Position numbers and translations under genes: made by a program. A stretch of DNA of 64,000 nucleotides, taken from assembly GCF_014192095.1 (NCBI RefSeq), contig NZ_JACHXN010000010.1, positions 167,318 through 231,317 on the forward strand. The letters are read 5' to 3'. Position 1 is the stretch's first letter. Each line of letters begins with the position of its first letter. The notes beneath the pieces are model-generated. The model had not been told where the DNA came from. It searched no databases and was given only the letters and a program-made list of their open reading frames with translations. The stretch is from Phyllobacterium trifolii (GTDB taxonomy: Bacteria > Pseudomonadota > Alphaproteobacteria > Rhizobiales > Rhizobiaceae). Positions 8,512-17,587 of this stretch are shown here, piece by piece.

Positions 8512-11085
8512 ATGAGCACCCCTTCGGTAATCTCACATCGTTCCGCTGCAGGCATCATGCGTATCCCCAGAACAAATTTTCCAGTAAAAGCAGATGAATA
8601 TGAGTTTGAAAACAGCGGCGGTGAAGGGTTGGTCCACGTGCCGCTTCCTCCGTCACCTCCGGTAGACCTTACCAACGCAAATTCAGGCACCCTCTATGAG
8701 AGCGTTACGGTCAAACGGCCGATCGCTCCCGCGACATCCGGGTCAGCGTCGGCGGCAGCGCCGGTACCAGTTCCGGCAGGCGGATTTGATGCAGGCGCAT
8801 CGTTTGCGCCGATTTCGAAGCGTATGTTTTCACTATCCGAGAATGTCCGTTTCACCCGGACACCCGACAGCGAACTCTTGAAAAACAAGGACCCGGCACC
8901 GACAGAAGTTACCATGGCACCGAAGGCGGATGCGAAACGTCCGGCTTCTGCAAAACCGGCAAGGAACGTGGAAGCAATCGTCGTACCCCCTCGCGTTCGC
9001 GATCCTGAGTCCGGAGGGTCCCTCCTCTTCGGCCAGACGCCAATACCAGCTCAACCTCTCGCGGTTGTCGTGCCGCAAGGTCCCGCAGTTGCCGAGGCCC
9101 ACACGAAAATCAAAACTCCGGCGCCCGAACGCTCGCCATTGGCTTATGTATCGGACTACGCATTCTTCGAATCCGCTGACTTTATAGGAGGGATTACATT
9201 AGTTGCAGCTCCTTCCCCTGTCAAACCAATGCCGAGATTCAGCCCCGACGAAATCACCGCTCGCTTCCGCGTGGTTGAGCCCTTTGCGACACTAAAACCG
9301 CCACTCATGTCGCCACCACTCGACGCAATGCGCGTGGAGGTGAACCACCATGCCGCGCCGACGCCTGAACAGCAACTGGGGGAGAGCGATAACGTTGATG
9401 CGGGTTTGAACGCAATTCCCGAACCCGTTCCCGCTGTCACTTCCCAGCGCAGCATCAGCCGGCGCCGAGAGATTGCACCTGTCCAAGCCCCGCTCCCACC
9501 ACGGCAGATTGCGGTAGCGGATCCCGTTAAACCACGCATTTTTCCGGCCCCGCGCGGCACTTACGAAAAGCCGCCGGTAACCCTGTTGCAAGAGGCGATC
9601 ACACATGATGCCGTCACCATTTCGCAGGAAACGCTCGAACAGAACGCCGGGCTTCTCGAAAGCGTGCTGGAAGATTTCGGCATTCGCGGCGAGATCATCC
9701 ATGTGCGGCCCGGCCCGGTCGTCACACTCTATGAATTCGAACCAGCGCCGGGCGTGAAATCCTCGCGTGTCATCGGTCTTGCCGACGACATCGCCCGTTC
9801 CATGTCGGCGCTGTCCGCTCGTGTCGCTGTTGTTCCCGGGCGCAATGTTATCGGTATTGAATTGCCCAATACGACGCGAGAGACCGTCTATCTTCGCGAG
9901 ATGGTCGCGTCCGATAATTTCGACAAGACCAGATTCAAACTCGCACTTTGCCTTGGCAAGACCATTGGTGGTGAGCCTGTGATCGCCGAACTCGCCAAGA
10001 TGCCGCATCTGCTCGTAGCCGGTACGACCGGTTCCGGAAAATCGGTCGCCATCAACACGATGATTCTATCGCTGCTCTACCGGCTGACCCCGGACGAGTG
10101 CCGTCTGATCATGGTCGACCCAAAAATGCTTGAACTGTCCATCTATGACGGCATCCCGCATCTTCTTACCCCTGTCGTCACCGATCCAAAGAAAGCAGTC
10201 ATGGCTCTAAAATGGGCTGTGCGCGAGATGGAAGACCGCTACAGAAAAATGTCGAAGCTCGGCGTGCGTAATATCGATGGTTTCAACGCCCGCGTTACCA
10301 GCGCGCAGGAAAAGGGCGAGACGGTGATGTGCACCGTGCAAACCGGCTTCGACAAGGGAACCGGCGAAGCGCAATATCAGCAGGAGGCAATGGACCTCAC
10401 GCCGATGCCATATATCGTCATCATTGTCGATGAAATGGCCGACCTGATGATGGTGGCAGGCAAGGATATCGAAGGAGCGATCCAGCGCCTCGCCCAGATG
10501 GCACGTGCCGCCGGCATCCATCTGATCATGGCGACTCAACGCCCTTCGGTCGATGTGATCACCGGAACCATCAAGGCTAATTTCCCGACCCGCATCTCGT
10601 TTCAGGTCACATCCAAAATAGACAGCCGCACCATTCTCGGCGAGCAGGGTGCTGAGCAGTTGCTAGGCCAGGGCGACATGCTGCATATGGTCGGTGGCGG
10701 CCGTATCGCGCGCGTCCACGGTCCTTTCGTTTCAGATGAAGAAGTCGAAAAGGTCGTTGCGCATCTGAAGACTCAAGGGCAGCCCGACTATCTCGACACC
10801 GTAACTGCCGACGAAAGCGATGAAGAAGACGCGGACACTGACGATAGTGCGGTCTTCGACAAGGGCGCCATGGCCGCAGAAGATGGGAACGAGCTCTACG
10901 AGCAGGCAGTCAAAGTCATGCTGCGTGACAAAAAATGTTCGACCTCGTACATCCAGCGACGGCTGCAGATCGGCTACAACCGCGCCGCTTCTTTGGTGGA
11001 GCGGATGGAAAAGGAAGGGCTGGTTGGCCCTGCCAATCATGTCGGCAAGCGCGAAATCCTCAACGTCAACAGGGACACCGCCTGA
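8512..11085 (+). CDS. FtsK/SpoIIIE-type DNA translocase lacking membrane segments
   Basis: FtsK proteins pump double-stranded DNA, typically to resolve replicons at division. This 857-residue product has the full motor: alpha/beta domain from about residue 360 ([13 protein letters not shown]), Walker [10 protein letters not shown] near 502, Walker [11 protein letters not shown] near 634, then a C-terminal winged-helix gamma domain (about 787-850, [20 protein letters not shown]) of the kind that reads KOPS sequences. Residues 1-350 are Pro/Ala/Val-rich and show no hydrophobic helix, whereas divisome FtsK has four membrane spans at its N-terminus. It lies just beyond the repABC region. It is probably a second, soluble translocase for this replicon. 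Confidence 0.9.
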   Translation: MSTPSVISHRSAAGIMRIPRTNFPVKADEYEFENSGGEGLVHVPLPPSPPVDLTNANSGTLYESVTVKRPIAPATSGSASAAAPVPVPAGGFDAGASFAPISKRMFSLSENVRFTRTPDSELLKNKDPAPTEVTMAPKADAKRPASAKPARNVEAIVVPPRVRDPESGGSLLFGQTPIPAQPLAVVVPQGPAVAEAHTKIKTPAPERSPLAYVSDYAFFESADFIGGITLVAAPSPVKPMPRFSPDEITARFRVVEPFATLKPPLMSPPLDAMRVEVNHHAAPTPEQQLGESDNVDAGLNAIPEPVPAVTSQRSISRRREIAPVQAPLPPRQIAVADPVKPRIFPAPRGTYEKPPVTLLQEAITHDAVTISQETLEQNAGLLESVLEDFGIRGEIIHVRPGPVVTLYEFEPAPGVKSSRVIGLADDIARSMSALSARVAVVPGRNVIGIELPNTTRETVYLREMVASDNFDKTRFKLALCLGKTIGGEPVIAELAKMPHLLVAGTTGSGKSVAINTMILSLLYRLTPDECRLIMVDPKMLELSIYDGIPHLLTPVVTDPKKAVMALKWAVREMEDRYRKMSKLGVRNIDGFNARVTSAQEKGETVMCTVQTGFDKGTGEAQYQQEAMDLTPMPYIVIIVDEMADLMMVAGKDIEGAIQRLAQMARAAGIHLIMATQRPSVDVITGTIKANFPTRISFQVTSKIDSRTILGEQGAEQLLGQGDMLHMVGGGRIARVHGPFVSDEEVEKVVAHLKTQGQPDYLDTVTADESDEEDADTDDSAVFDKGAMAAEDGNELYEQAVKVMLRDKKCSTSYIQRRLQIGYNRAASLVERMEKEGLVGPANHVGKREILNVNRDTA

Positions 11086-11102
11086 GGCACGCGCATCGAA
11101 TG

Positions 11103-11333
11103 CTATTGTCGCAGAGCCGCCTTGATGGGCTTCAACGGTGAGCATCTGATTTTGATGAACTCGTTAGGCGAACGTCCGACAATGGCTGTGCGTGCTACGA
11201 AAGCCTGTCCCTGCATCCCGCACATCATGGCGTTGCTGGTCTGTGGCCCGTAAATGACATCCAGCGCCGTGTTCGATTGGCAATCCATCGGCGACAGACT
11301 TGTTGAGCAAATGAGAATTACAACCTGGAGCAT
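11103..11333 (-). CDS. Small cysteine-containing hypothetical protein (76 aa)
   Basis: I chose ATG 11333, with AAGG nine bases upstream, over a longer frame reaching 11417. The product begins MLQVVILICSTSLSPMDCQ and contains AMMCGMQGQAF and a late IRCSP, so four cysteines are spread over 76 residues. The pattern recalls small hypothetical proteins common in Hyphomicrobiales, but I cannot name a function. It is convergent with the ftsK-like gene, whose stop is 17 bases away. Confidence 0.6.
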   Translation of the reverse strand: MLQVVILICSTSLSPMDCQSNTALDVIYGPQTSNAMMCGMQGQAFVARTAIVGRSPNEFIKIRCSPLKPIKAALRQ

Positions 11334-11458
11334 GCTGGCATCCTTTGCAAACAGTGGCTCCTCCCGATTCTTGCAAGAGTACGGAATTTTTGCTGCAATG
11401 CAACCAATTTGCTGCAATGCAACAAAACCGATGGTAAAGGAAGAATGCGCTCTGTTGA

Positions 11459-13078
11459 TTACTGTTCCGCCGGTTCATCGAGTTCGCGGCGCTTGATGAG
11501 CTGTTCGCGGATCAGCTTCTTGGCGACTTTGCCATAGGCGGATTTCGGCATCTCCGGCCAGAACACAAGCCGCTTCGGTATTTTGTAGCGAGCTATCGTG
11601 TCGCCGAGCCAGGTAATGATCTCCTCCACTTCCGGCGCAGTACCGGGGCGAGCAACACAGACCGCAAGGCCGACCTCGCCCCATACCGGATCCGGAATAC
11701 CCAGTACCGCCACTTCGCTGATGTCCGGATGCGTCAATAACTTCTCCTCGATCTCGTGCGGATAAATGTTGGAGCCGCCAGAAATATACATGTCTGAGGC
11801 TCGTCCTGTGATGAAGAGAAATCCCGTTTCATCCATGTGTCCGAGATCGCCGGTGCGGAACCAGCCATTGCGAAAGGCTTTCGCATTGGCCTCCGGATTA
11901 TTGTAATAACCAGCGAAAACGGCTGGACCGATCACGCAAATCTCGCCGGTTACGCCGGGCGAAACTTCATTTCCGTTATCATCCTGGATCGATATTTGCA
12001 TTGCGGTGCGTGCATAACCGCAGGTGCCCGGGCGCGCATCTTCGCTGTGTTCCAGATGATGCTCGGTGGCCGGTAACACAGTAATATTGCCGGTCACCTC
12101 TCCCAGTCCAAAATACTGCACGATCACCCGCCCCAGCGTCTTTAGGGCATTGATCTGATCCGGCCGGTACATGGGTGCGCCCGCATAGATTACATAGCGC
12201 AATGACGAATGATCCCGCTCCTGTACGGCGGGATGTTCGGTCAGCATTTTAAGGATCGTCGGCACGGTAAACATGTTGCTCACGCGCCATTCTTCGACAA
12301 GCCGCCAGGCTTCGGCAACATCAAGCTTCTCTGTTGGCAGCAGAATGGTTTTTGCACCTCTAGCGACCTGCGTCAGCTGATGAATCCCGGCGCCGTGCGA
12401 TAAGGGTGCGACTACGAGCGAGGCATCGTCGTGCGTCGTGCCCGGCATCAAGTCGCACAGGTGATTGGTCACTACGAATCCCATCTGACCGTGGGTCAAT
12501 ACAGCAGCCTTTGGCCGCCCAGTCGTGCCAGAGGTGAAAAAGAACCAGCACGGATCATCATGATCCACAGGGGCAGTCGTCACCGTTTCATTATCGAAAC
12601 GATCCACAATATCATCGTAATCATCAGCAAAATCAGCTTTTCCGATCGCAATGACAAATTTCATCTCTACGCAGGTTTGCCGGCAGGCTTCGACATGTTC
12701 TGGAAATGAATAACCGCAGATCATGCCCTTCGCGCCGCTTGCTGCCGCCAAAAAGGCCACTTCGTCGGATGTCTGCCTGAAGTTAGTCGGAACCCACACC
12801 GCTCCAAGTTGGAAACAGGCGAACATGGATTCGAACATCTGGTTGCAATTCTGTGATTGAACGAGAACCCGGTCCCCCTTGACTACGCCGTATTCCTTTT
12901 GCAACGCCGCGGCCATGGCGTTGACACGGCGCTGCAGTTGCGCCCATGTCCATGTTTTTTCGCCCCAGACAAGTGCAATCTCCTTCGGAAAGCGCCGTGC
13001 TGATTGGGCGAGAAACCCGTAAAGATTCATCACACGTTTTGACATGGGTTCGACAACCAATCCATGTTTCGCAGTCAT
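11459..13078 (-). CDS. AMP-dependent acyl-CoA synthetase/ligase
   Basis: This 539-residue ANL-superfamily enzyme adenylates a carboxylic acid and transfers it to CoA. The P-loop-like motif FFTSGTTGRPKA lies near residue 185, the NGWFRTGDLGHMDETGF hinge region near 410, and the C-terminal catalytic lysine in KSAYGKVAKK near 520. The start ATG 13078 overlaps the IclR gene's stop, so translation is coupled and the regulator probably controls it. The acid cannot be told from sequence; medium-chain fatty or aromatic acids are usual for this length. Confidence 0.88.
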   Translation of the reverse strand: MTAKHGLVVEPMSKRVMNLYGFLAQSARRFPKEIALVWGEKTWTWAQLQRRVNAMAAALQKEYGVVKGDRVLVQSQNCNQMFESMFACFQLGAVWVPTNFRQTSDEVAFLAAASGAKGMICGYSFPEHVEACRQTCVEMKFVIAIGKADFADDYDDIVDRFDNETVTTAPVDHDDPCWFFFTSGTTGRPKAAVLTHGQMGFVVTNHLCDLMPGTTHDDASLVVAPLSHGAGIHQLTQVARGAKTILLPTEKLDVAEAWRLVEEWRVSNMFTVPTILKMLTEHPAVQERDHSSLRYVIYAGAPMYRPDQINALKTLGRVIVQYFGLGEVTGNITVLPATEHHLEHSEDARPGTCGYARTAMQISIQDDNGNEVSPGVTGEICVIGPAVFAGYYNNPEANAKAFRNGWFRTGDLGHMDETGFLFITGRASDMYISGGSNIYPHEIEEKLLTHPDISEVAVLGIPDPVWGEVGLAVCVARPGTAPEVEEIITWLGDTIARYKIPKRLVFWPEMPKSAYGKVAKKLIREQLIKRRELDEPAEQ

Positions 13079-13917
13079 GGCGCCACCTTCGAAACATACG
13101 GTCGTTTTGGCCGATCATTGGGAGGTTGAAGATGGGCGAGCCGCGCTTCGATTTTTCTCGTCTCACCTTGCATCAAAGCAGCGAGTTCTGCTTGACGTGC
13201 GGGCTGCATGCGACTGTCGATGGCTGCAATACTAAGGGCGCCGGCTGGTCGACCATCCGGATAGCGAATGGCGAGACCGATGCCCCAGGAATTGGTAAGG
13301 ATAAGCCCGGGGTTGAGGGCAAAGCCGTTTTCACGCGCCGCGGCAACGTCAGCGCGAATGCGGTCGGGATAAAGATTTGGATACTCGGTCAGGAGGGCGG
13401 CTTCATTCACGGCTAAAATGACTTCAACCTCGTCATCCTGCATCGCAGCCAGGATCGCCAGTGACCCGGCGCCCACGCCCAAGGGATGGCGATAGCCAGC
13501 CTGCAATGCATGGGTGCGAATCGGATAAGTGCCTTCCTCGCGATGCAGACAAACGGCGTAGCTATCGCGCTGGATAGAAAGGAAGCTGGTGTCCTGTGTT
13601 TTCGCCGACAGAAAACCAAGGCTGTCGCGGGAGATTTGTAGAAGGCCATAGCGCCGTGTCGCAAGGGTGCCAAGTACGTAAGCTTCCTGACCGAGATAGT
13701 ATCGTCGGGTCAAAGTGTCCTGTTCCAGCAGGCCAGAGCGTATGAGCGCCAGAAGTAACCGACGCGCAGTGGGTTTGTTGAGGCCGCTTTGTTCCACGAT
13801 ATCAGTCAAGGTGCTGCCGTCATCGCCGGAATAGCTGACAAGGCTCAAGAGGCCAAGCGCCCTATCGACGCTTTGCGAACCGTTGAGACCTGCTACCGGT
13901 CTGACCTCTTGCTCCAT
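13075..13917 (-). CDS. IclR family transcriptional regulator
   Basis: The 280-residue protein has an N-terminal winged helix (SQSVDRALGLLSLV, then STLTDIVEQSGLNKPTARRLLLAL, about residues 14-60) and a C-terminal IclR effector domain (GAGSLAILAAM, NSWGIGLAIRYPDGRPAGALSI). IclR proteins sense small organic acids. It is the first gene of a two-gene unit with the acyl-CoA ligase and is divergent from the PPC-domain gene. Two 19-bp palindromes in the shared 136-base promoter region are probable binding sites. Confidence 0.9.
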   Translation of the reverse strand: MEQEVRPVAGLNGSQSVDRALGLLSLVSYSGDDGSTLTDIVEQSGLNKPTARRLLLALIRSGLLEQDTLTRRYYLGQEAYVLGTLATRRYGLLQISRDSLGFLSAKTQDTSFLSIQRDSYAVCLHREEGTYPIRTHALQAGYRHPLGVGAGSLAILAAMQDDEVEVILAVNEAALLTEYPNLYPDRIRADVAAARENGFALNPGLILTNSWGIGLAIRYPDGRPAGALSIAAIDSRMQPARQAELAALMQGETRKIEARLAHLQPPNDRPKRPYVSKVAP

Positions 13918-13932
13918 CCCAATTCCTCGTAT

Positions 13933-13980
13933 TGATCCATATTGTGGATCATTTTATTCGTTTGTGGAACTATGCCACAA
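13933..13980. promoter_or_regulatory. Paired 6-7-6 palindromes, likely IclR operators
   Basis: TGATCC (13933-13938) and GGATCA (13946-13951) flank 7 bases; TTGTGG (13962-13967) and CCACAA (13975-13980) also flank 7 bases. The centres are 29 bases apart, close to three helical turns. Both arms are perfect. They occupy the divergent promoter between the IclR gene and the PPC-domain gene. Confidence 0.6.
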
Positions 13981-14053
13981 CTTGGCGGCCTGTGAACGGA
14001 ATTTGGAATTTATAATATGCTACTCATCCTGCGACGGCTTGCGGCGGTGACCG

Positions 14054-14911
14054 GTGTCTGAGCGGTTTCTGCGACAACCTGGGCCTCCACGCTTAAAACG
14101 CTTCGAGAGTTTTGAGGGCGTCGGCCGACGGCTGGAATTCACGCTTGAGCCTGGCCAAAGCATGAATGACGCCATTGCCCGGCCGCTTCGGGCGGGCGGC
14201 GTTACAGCGGCTTCACTTGTTCTTACCGGCGGGGCTTTCAATCCATTCCACTATATTATGCCGGCGCTTGCGACGGACGGGCATCACGCTGCCTGGTACA
14301 GCGACCTATTCTCGCCAGCTGGCGAAACGCGGCTTGAGAACGGTAATGTTACCTTCGGCGAGCGTGACGGCGCCTCTTTTATCCATTGCCATGCCATCTG
14401 GACCGAACAAGACGGCAAGCGCGGTGCTGGACATATCCTACCGCATGAAACGATCATCAGCCGGCCCATTCATGCAATTGCCTGGGGTGTCGAGGACGTG
14501 CGAATGGTATCGGAGCCCGATGAAGAGACCGCCTTCACACTCTTTCATCCGGTACCTTTAAAAACGACGATTGCCGCCAACAATGGTCCGCGCACGGTGA
14601 TCGCACGTGTTTGCCCAAATGAGGACATCATCCTTGCACTGGAGGCGATCTGCCGGAAACATGACTTCGCCGCAGCAAAATTGCGCGGCGGCATAGGCAG
14701 CCTGATCGGCGCACGCTATGGGGATGGTTCCAAAGTAGACGATATCGCAACCGAAGTCTTCGTTACCCGAGGCTTCGTCACGTGCCAGTCAACCGGAACA
14801 CGTGTCGAAATCGTCATGGTCGACACCCAGGGCAATGTCACACGCGGGGAGCTGCTTCGTGGTGAAAACCCCGTCTGCATCACATTCGAGCTATGCTTGG
14901 AGGAACTCTGA
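14054..14911 (+). CDS. Tandem PPC/DUF296 domain protein
   Basis: The 285-residue product starts at GTG 14054. It appears to hold two PPC (DUF296) domains: residues about 20-140 (LEFTLEPGQSMNDAIARPL, GASFIHCHAIW, GHILPHETI) and about 165-285 (DIILALEAICRKHDFAAAKL, GNVTRGELLRGENPVCITFE). PPC domains trimerise and carry metal-binding histidines such as HCH and H-P-H here; in plants they are joined to AT-hooks, which are absent. Bacterial roles are mostly unknown. It is divergent from the IclR and acyl-CoA ligase genes, so involvement in the same acid's metabolism is an inference. Confidence 0.75.
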   Translation: MSERFLRQPGPPRLKRFESFEGVGRRLEFTLEPGQSMNDAIARPLRAGGVTAASLVLTGGAFNPFHYIMPALATDGHHAAWYSDLFSPAGETRLENGNVTFGERDGASFIHCHAIWTEQDGKRGAGHILPHETIISRPIHAIAWGVEDVRMVSEPDEETAFTLFHPVPLKTTIAANNGPRTVIARVCPNEDIILALEAICRKHDFAAAKLRGGIGSLIGARYGDGSKVDDIATEVFVTRGFVTCQSTGTRVEIVMVDTQGNVTRGELLRGENPVCITFELCLEEL

Positions 14912-14926
14912 ACGATCCGTGACACT

Positions 14927-15985
14927 TCACGAGCGCAGATCGTGTTCATCAGGGTAACTGAGACTCTGTAGTTCCCGAGCATCGACCCCGGCTATCCTTC
15001 GCAATACTGCTCGCGCCAGTTCACGTCCGGCATGGCGAACATCCTCATTGAACACGATGATTTGCGGGCGGAACCATTGCAGCACATCGGTCGACTGCTT
15101 TGAGACAAGGTCGACATCCCCGCCAATCTTCAGTCCGGCGGCTTCAATACCTGCAACCAGAGCAATGGCCGCGCTGCCACTACAGCAGACAATGCCGTCG
15201 GGGCGGTTTGAGGCTGACATGATCTCCTCCATCCGGTTCCTGATACGGCCCAGCGAGGTATCGACATCAATATCGGACACAGCAACCGTACTCGCGCCTC
15301 CCTCCTCCACCGCACGCGAGAAACCCCGATGGAGATGCCGGTAATAAGTGACCGAAGGCGACGGGCCCGCAAGCATGGCGATCCTGCGACGTCCTTTCGC
15401 CAACAAGCTCTTCACCGAGAGATAGGCGAAGGCCTCGTTGTCGAAATCATGGAACGGATGCTCGATCCCCATCTCTGTCCGGCCATGCGTAGCGAACGGA
15501 ATGCCATGTTCTGTAAGGTAGCGGACGCGCGGGTCATTCGGCTCCGTACGCGACATGATGATCCCGTCCGCCGAGCCCGTTTCGACGATGTAGCGTATTG
15601 GCTGCATCGGGTCATTTTTCACCGAATAAGGCGTCACGGTCAGATGGTAGGGCGTCTCCGACAGCACTTCGGAAATTCCATAGACCATGTTTGAGGTAAG
15701 TCCCATGATCTCCGACTGGGCATTGAGCACGAGGCTGATGACATTGGTCTTGCCGGTGCGAAGACGCACACCGGCACGGTTGGGCCGGTATCCAATCTGC
15801 TTGGCGATCAGCTGAACCCGATTCTTGGTCGCCTGGCCAATTTCCGGCGCATCCTTGAGCGCGCGCGAAACAGTGGTGACACCAAGGCCGGCCATGAAGG
15901 CAATCGTCTTCAACGTCGGCCTCTCGCCCTCAACAGGTTCGGCAGTACCGATTACAGGTTTCTGATCGCCTTCTGTCGTCTTCAT
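14927..15985 (-). CDS. LacI family transcriptional regulator
   Basis: The chosen start, ATG 15985, gives 352 residues. The N-terminal helix-turn-helix reads TLKTIAFMAGLGVTTVSRAL, followed by the hinge IGYRPNRAGVRLRTGKTNVI and a periplasmic-binding-like effector domain (LTSNMVYGISEVL, ADGIIMSRTEPNDPRV). Longer forms reaching 16072 are possible but lack a clear ribosome site. It is divergent from the sugar transport operon at 16.3 kb and is its likely repressor, with a LacI-type operator directly before that operon's first gene. The inducer should be the transported sugar or a derivative. Confidence 0.88.
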   Translation of the reverse strand: MKTTEGDQKPVIGTAEPVEGERPTLKTIAFMAGLGVTTVSRALKDAPEIGQATKNRVQLIAKQIGYRPNRAGVRLRTGKTNVISLVLNAQSEIMGLTSNMVYGISEVLSETPYHLTVTPYSVKNDPMQPIRYIVETGSADGIIMSRTEPNDPRVRYLTEHGIPFATHGRTEMGIEHPFHDFDNEAFAYLSVKSLLAKGRRRIAMLAGPSPSVTYYRHLHRGFSRAVEEGGASTVAVSDIDVDTSLGRIRNRMEEIMSASNRPDGIVCCSGSAAIALVAGIEAAGLKIGGDVDLVSKQSTDVLQWFRPQIIVFNEDVRHAGRELARAVLRRIAGVDARELQSLSYPDEHDLRS

Positions 15986-16242
15986 ATTCAATCGGCTGTT
16001 CAAGCCTTCCTTTGATGGTATCTGTATCGTTTTACAAAAATACTGCAATCCGAATTTTTTGGCTGGTGGCACAACGTGATCCTAGACGATATTGACGCCA
16101 CTTGGCAATCGCACAGCATAGTCACAATTGTTTATTACCCTGAATTTACAGCATTATTTGGCAAATCAACAAATCCGCAACGTCAATCTCGAAAAAATTG
16201 ACTTTCAGCGATTGCACTTGATGGCGCTTTACACTAGCCTAC

Positions 16243-16256
16243 CTGTAACGTTTCAG
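16243..16256. promoter_or_regulatory. LacI-type operator CTGTAACGTTTCAG
   Basis: This 14-base near-palindrome with a central CG has the layout of LacI-family operators. It ends five bases before the ribosome binding site (GGGAGGA, 16261-16267) of the substrate-binding protein gene, where bound repressor would block transcription. Confidence 0.6.
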
Positions 16257-16271
16257 ATTTGGGAGGATACG

Positions 16272-17516
16272 ATGCGTTACCGTTCTGTCTTGACCGCTCT
16301 TGCCACGTCGACATTTCTTTTCACAGCCAGCCAGGCTGGTGCTGCTGACCTGGAAGTCACTCACTGGTGGACTTCTGGCGGTGAGGCGGCCGCTGCCAAG
16401 GTTCTCGCCGAATCCTACGACAAATTGGGCGGCGACAAATGGGTGGACGGCGCGATCGCCGGCAGCGGCAGTACAGCCCGCCCGATCATCGTCAGCCGCA
16501 TTCTTGGCGGAAATCCAATGGGTGCCACCCAGTTGAATACTGGCCGCGATGCCGAAGATCTGGTCAAGGCCGGGTTGATGACAGACCTGACCGAGCTTGC
16601 TACCAAAGAAGGCTGGGCCGATTTTATTCGCCCCGCCAAGCTGCTCGATGCCTGCAAGTATGAGGGCAAGATTTATTGCGTTCCGGTCAACATCCATTCC
16701 TGGCAATGGATGTGGATCAATCCCAACGCCTTCAAAGAAGCCGGCGCAGCGGTCCCCACGAACTGGAACGAATTCGTCGCTGCAGCACCTAAGCTAAAGG
16801 AAAAAGGCATCATCCCGCTTGCGACCGGTGATGCGTGGCAGATCGACGGCGTGTTCCGCGTGATGCTGGCCAACCTTGGCGGCAAGGACCTCTATCTCAA
16901 GATCATGGATGAAAAGAGCACCGAAGCCGCTGGCAGTCCCGAAATGAAGGCCGTTTGGCAGGCTTTTGCCGACGCGCGAGACCTTGCTGACCCCGGCTAC
17001 GTGGGACGGCAGTGGAACGAAGCGACGTCTCTCGTTCTAACGGGAAAAGCCGCAGGGCAAATCATGGGCGATTGGGCACAGGGCGAATTCGGCGTGGCCG
17101 GAAAGGTCGCGGGCACAGATTATGACTGCCTTCCGGGCCTCGGGGTTCATCCCGTCCTCGATACAGGAGGCGACGCCTTCTATTTTCCGAAAAACGCGAA
17201 CCCCGAGATCACAAAAGCCCAACTGAAGCTTGCCAGCATGCTTGTCTCCAAGGAGACGCAGGTTGCATTTAATCTCGCCAAGGGCTCGCTGCCAATACGC
17301 GGCGACGTCGACATGCAGACTGCCAATGCATGCATGCAAAAGGGCATCAAGATATTGGCGGACAGCAACAATGTGCTGCCTTCATACGAACAGGCTTTCT
17401 CCTCCGATACGCAGGGTCAGATCGAAGATCTGACGACGGAGTTCTTCGCCGACAAGAGCATGACGGTCGAGGATGCACAGGCGCGCTATGTCGAGATCAT
17501 CGGCGAAGCCAAATAA
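16272..17516 (+). CDS. Sugar ABC transporter substrate-binding protein
   Basis: The start is ATG 16272, preceded by GGGAGGA; upstream in-frame codons lack one. The 414-residue product has a Sec signal peptide (MRYRSVLTALATSTFLFTAS, cut after AGA) and the family 1 solute-binding fold (LEVTHWWTSGGE, YCVPVNIHSWQWMWINP, TGKAAGQIMGDWAQGEF). It captures a carbohydrate in the periplasm for the two permeases and the ATPase that follow. It is similar in type to AglE, ThuE and GtsA proteins, but the ligand is not identifiable by eye. Confidence 0.9.
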   Translation: MRYRSVLTALATSTFLFTASQAGAADLEVTHWWTSGGEAAAAKVLAESYDKLGGDKWVDGAIAGSGSTARPIIVSRILGGNPMGATQLNTGRDAEDLVKAGLMTDLTELATKEGWADFIRPAKLLDACKYEGKIYCVPVNIHSWQWMWINPNAFKEAGAAVPTNWNEFVAAAPKLKEKGIIPLATGDAWQIDGVFRVMLANLGGKDLYLKIMDEKSTEAAGSPEMKAVWQAFADARDLADPGYVGRQWNEATSLVLTGKAAGQIMGDWAQGEFGVAGKVAGTDYDCLPGLGVHPVLDTGGDAFYFPKNANPEITKAQLKLASMLVSKETQVAFNLAKGSLPIRGDVDMQTANACMQKGIKILADSNNVLPSYEQAFSSDTQGQIEDLTTEFFADKSMTVEDAQARYVEIIGEAK

Positions 17517-17587
17517 CTCGAGCGACCACCGTAGCAGCGATGCCGGCCTCTCGAGTCCGGCATCCAGTGTCAGGAATGGAGACTTCG

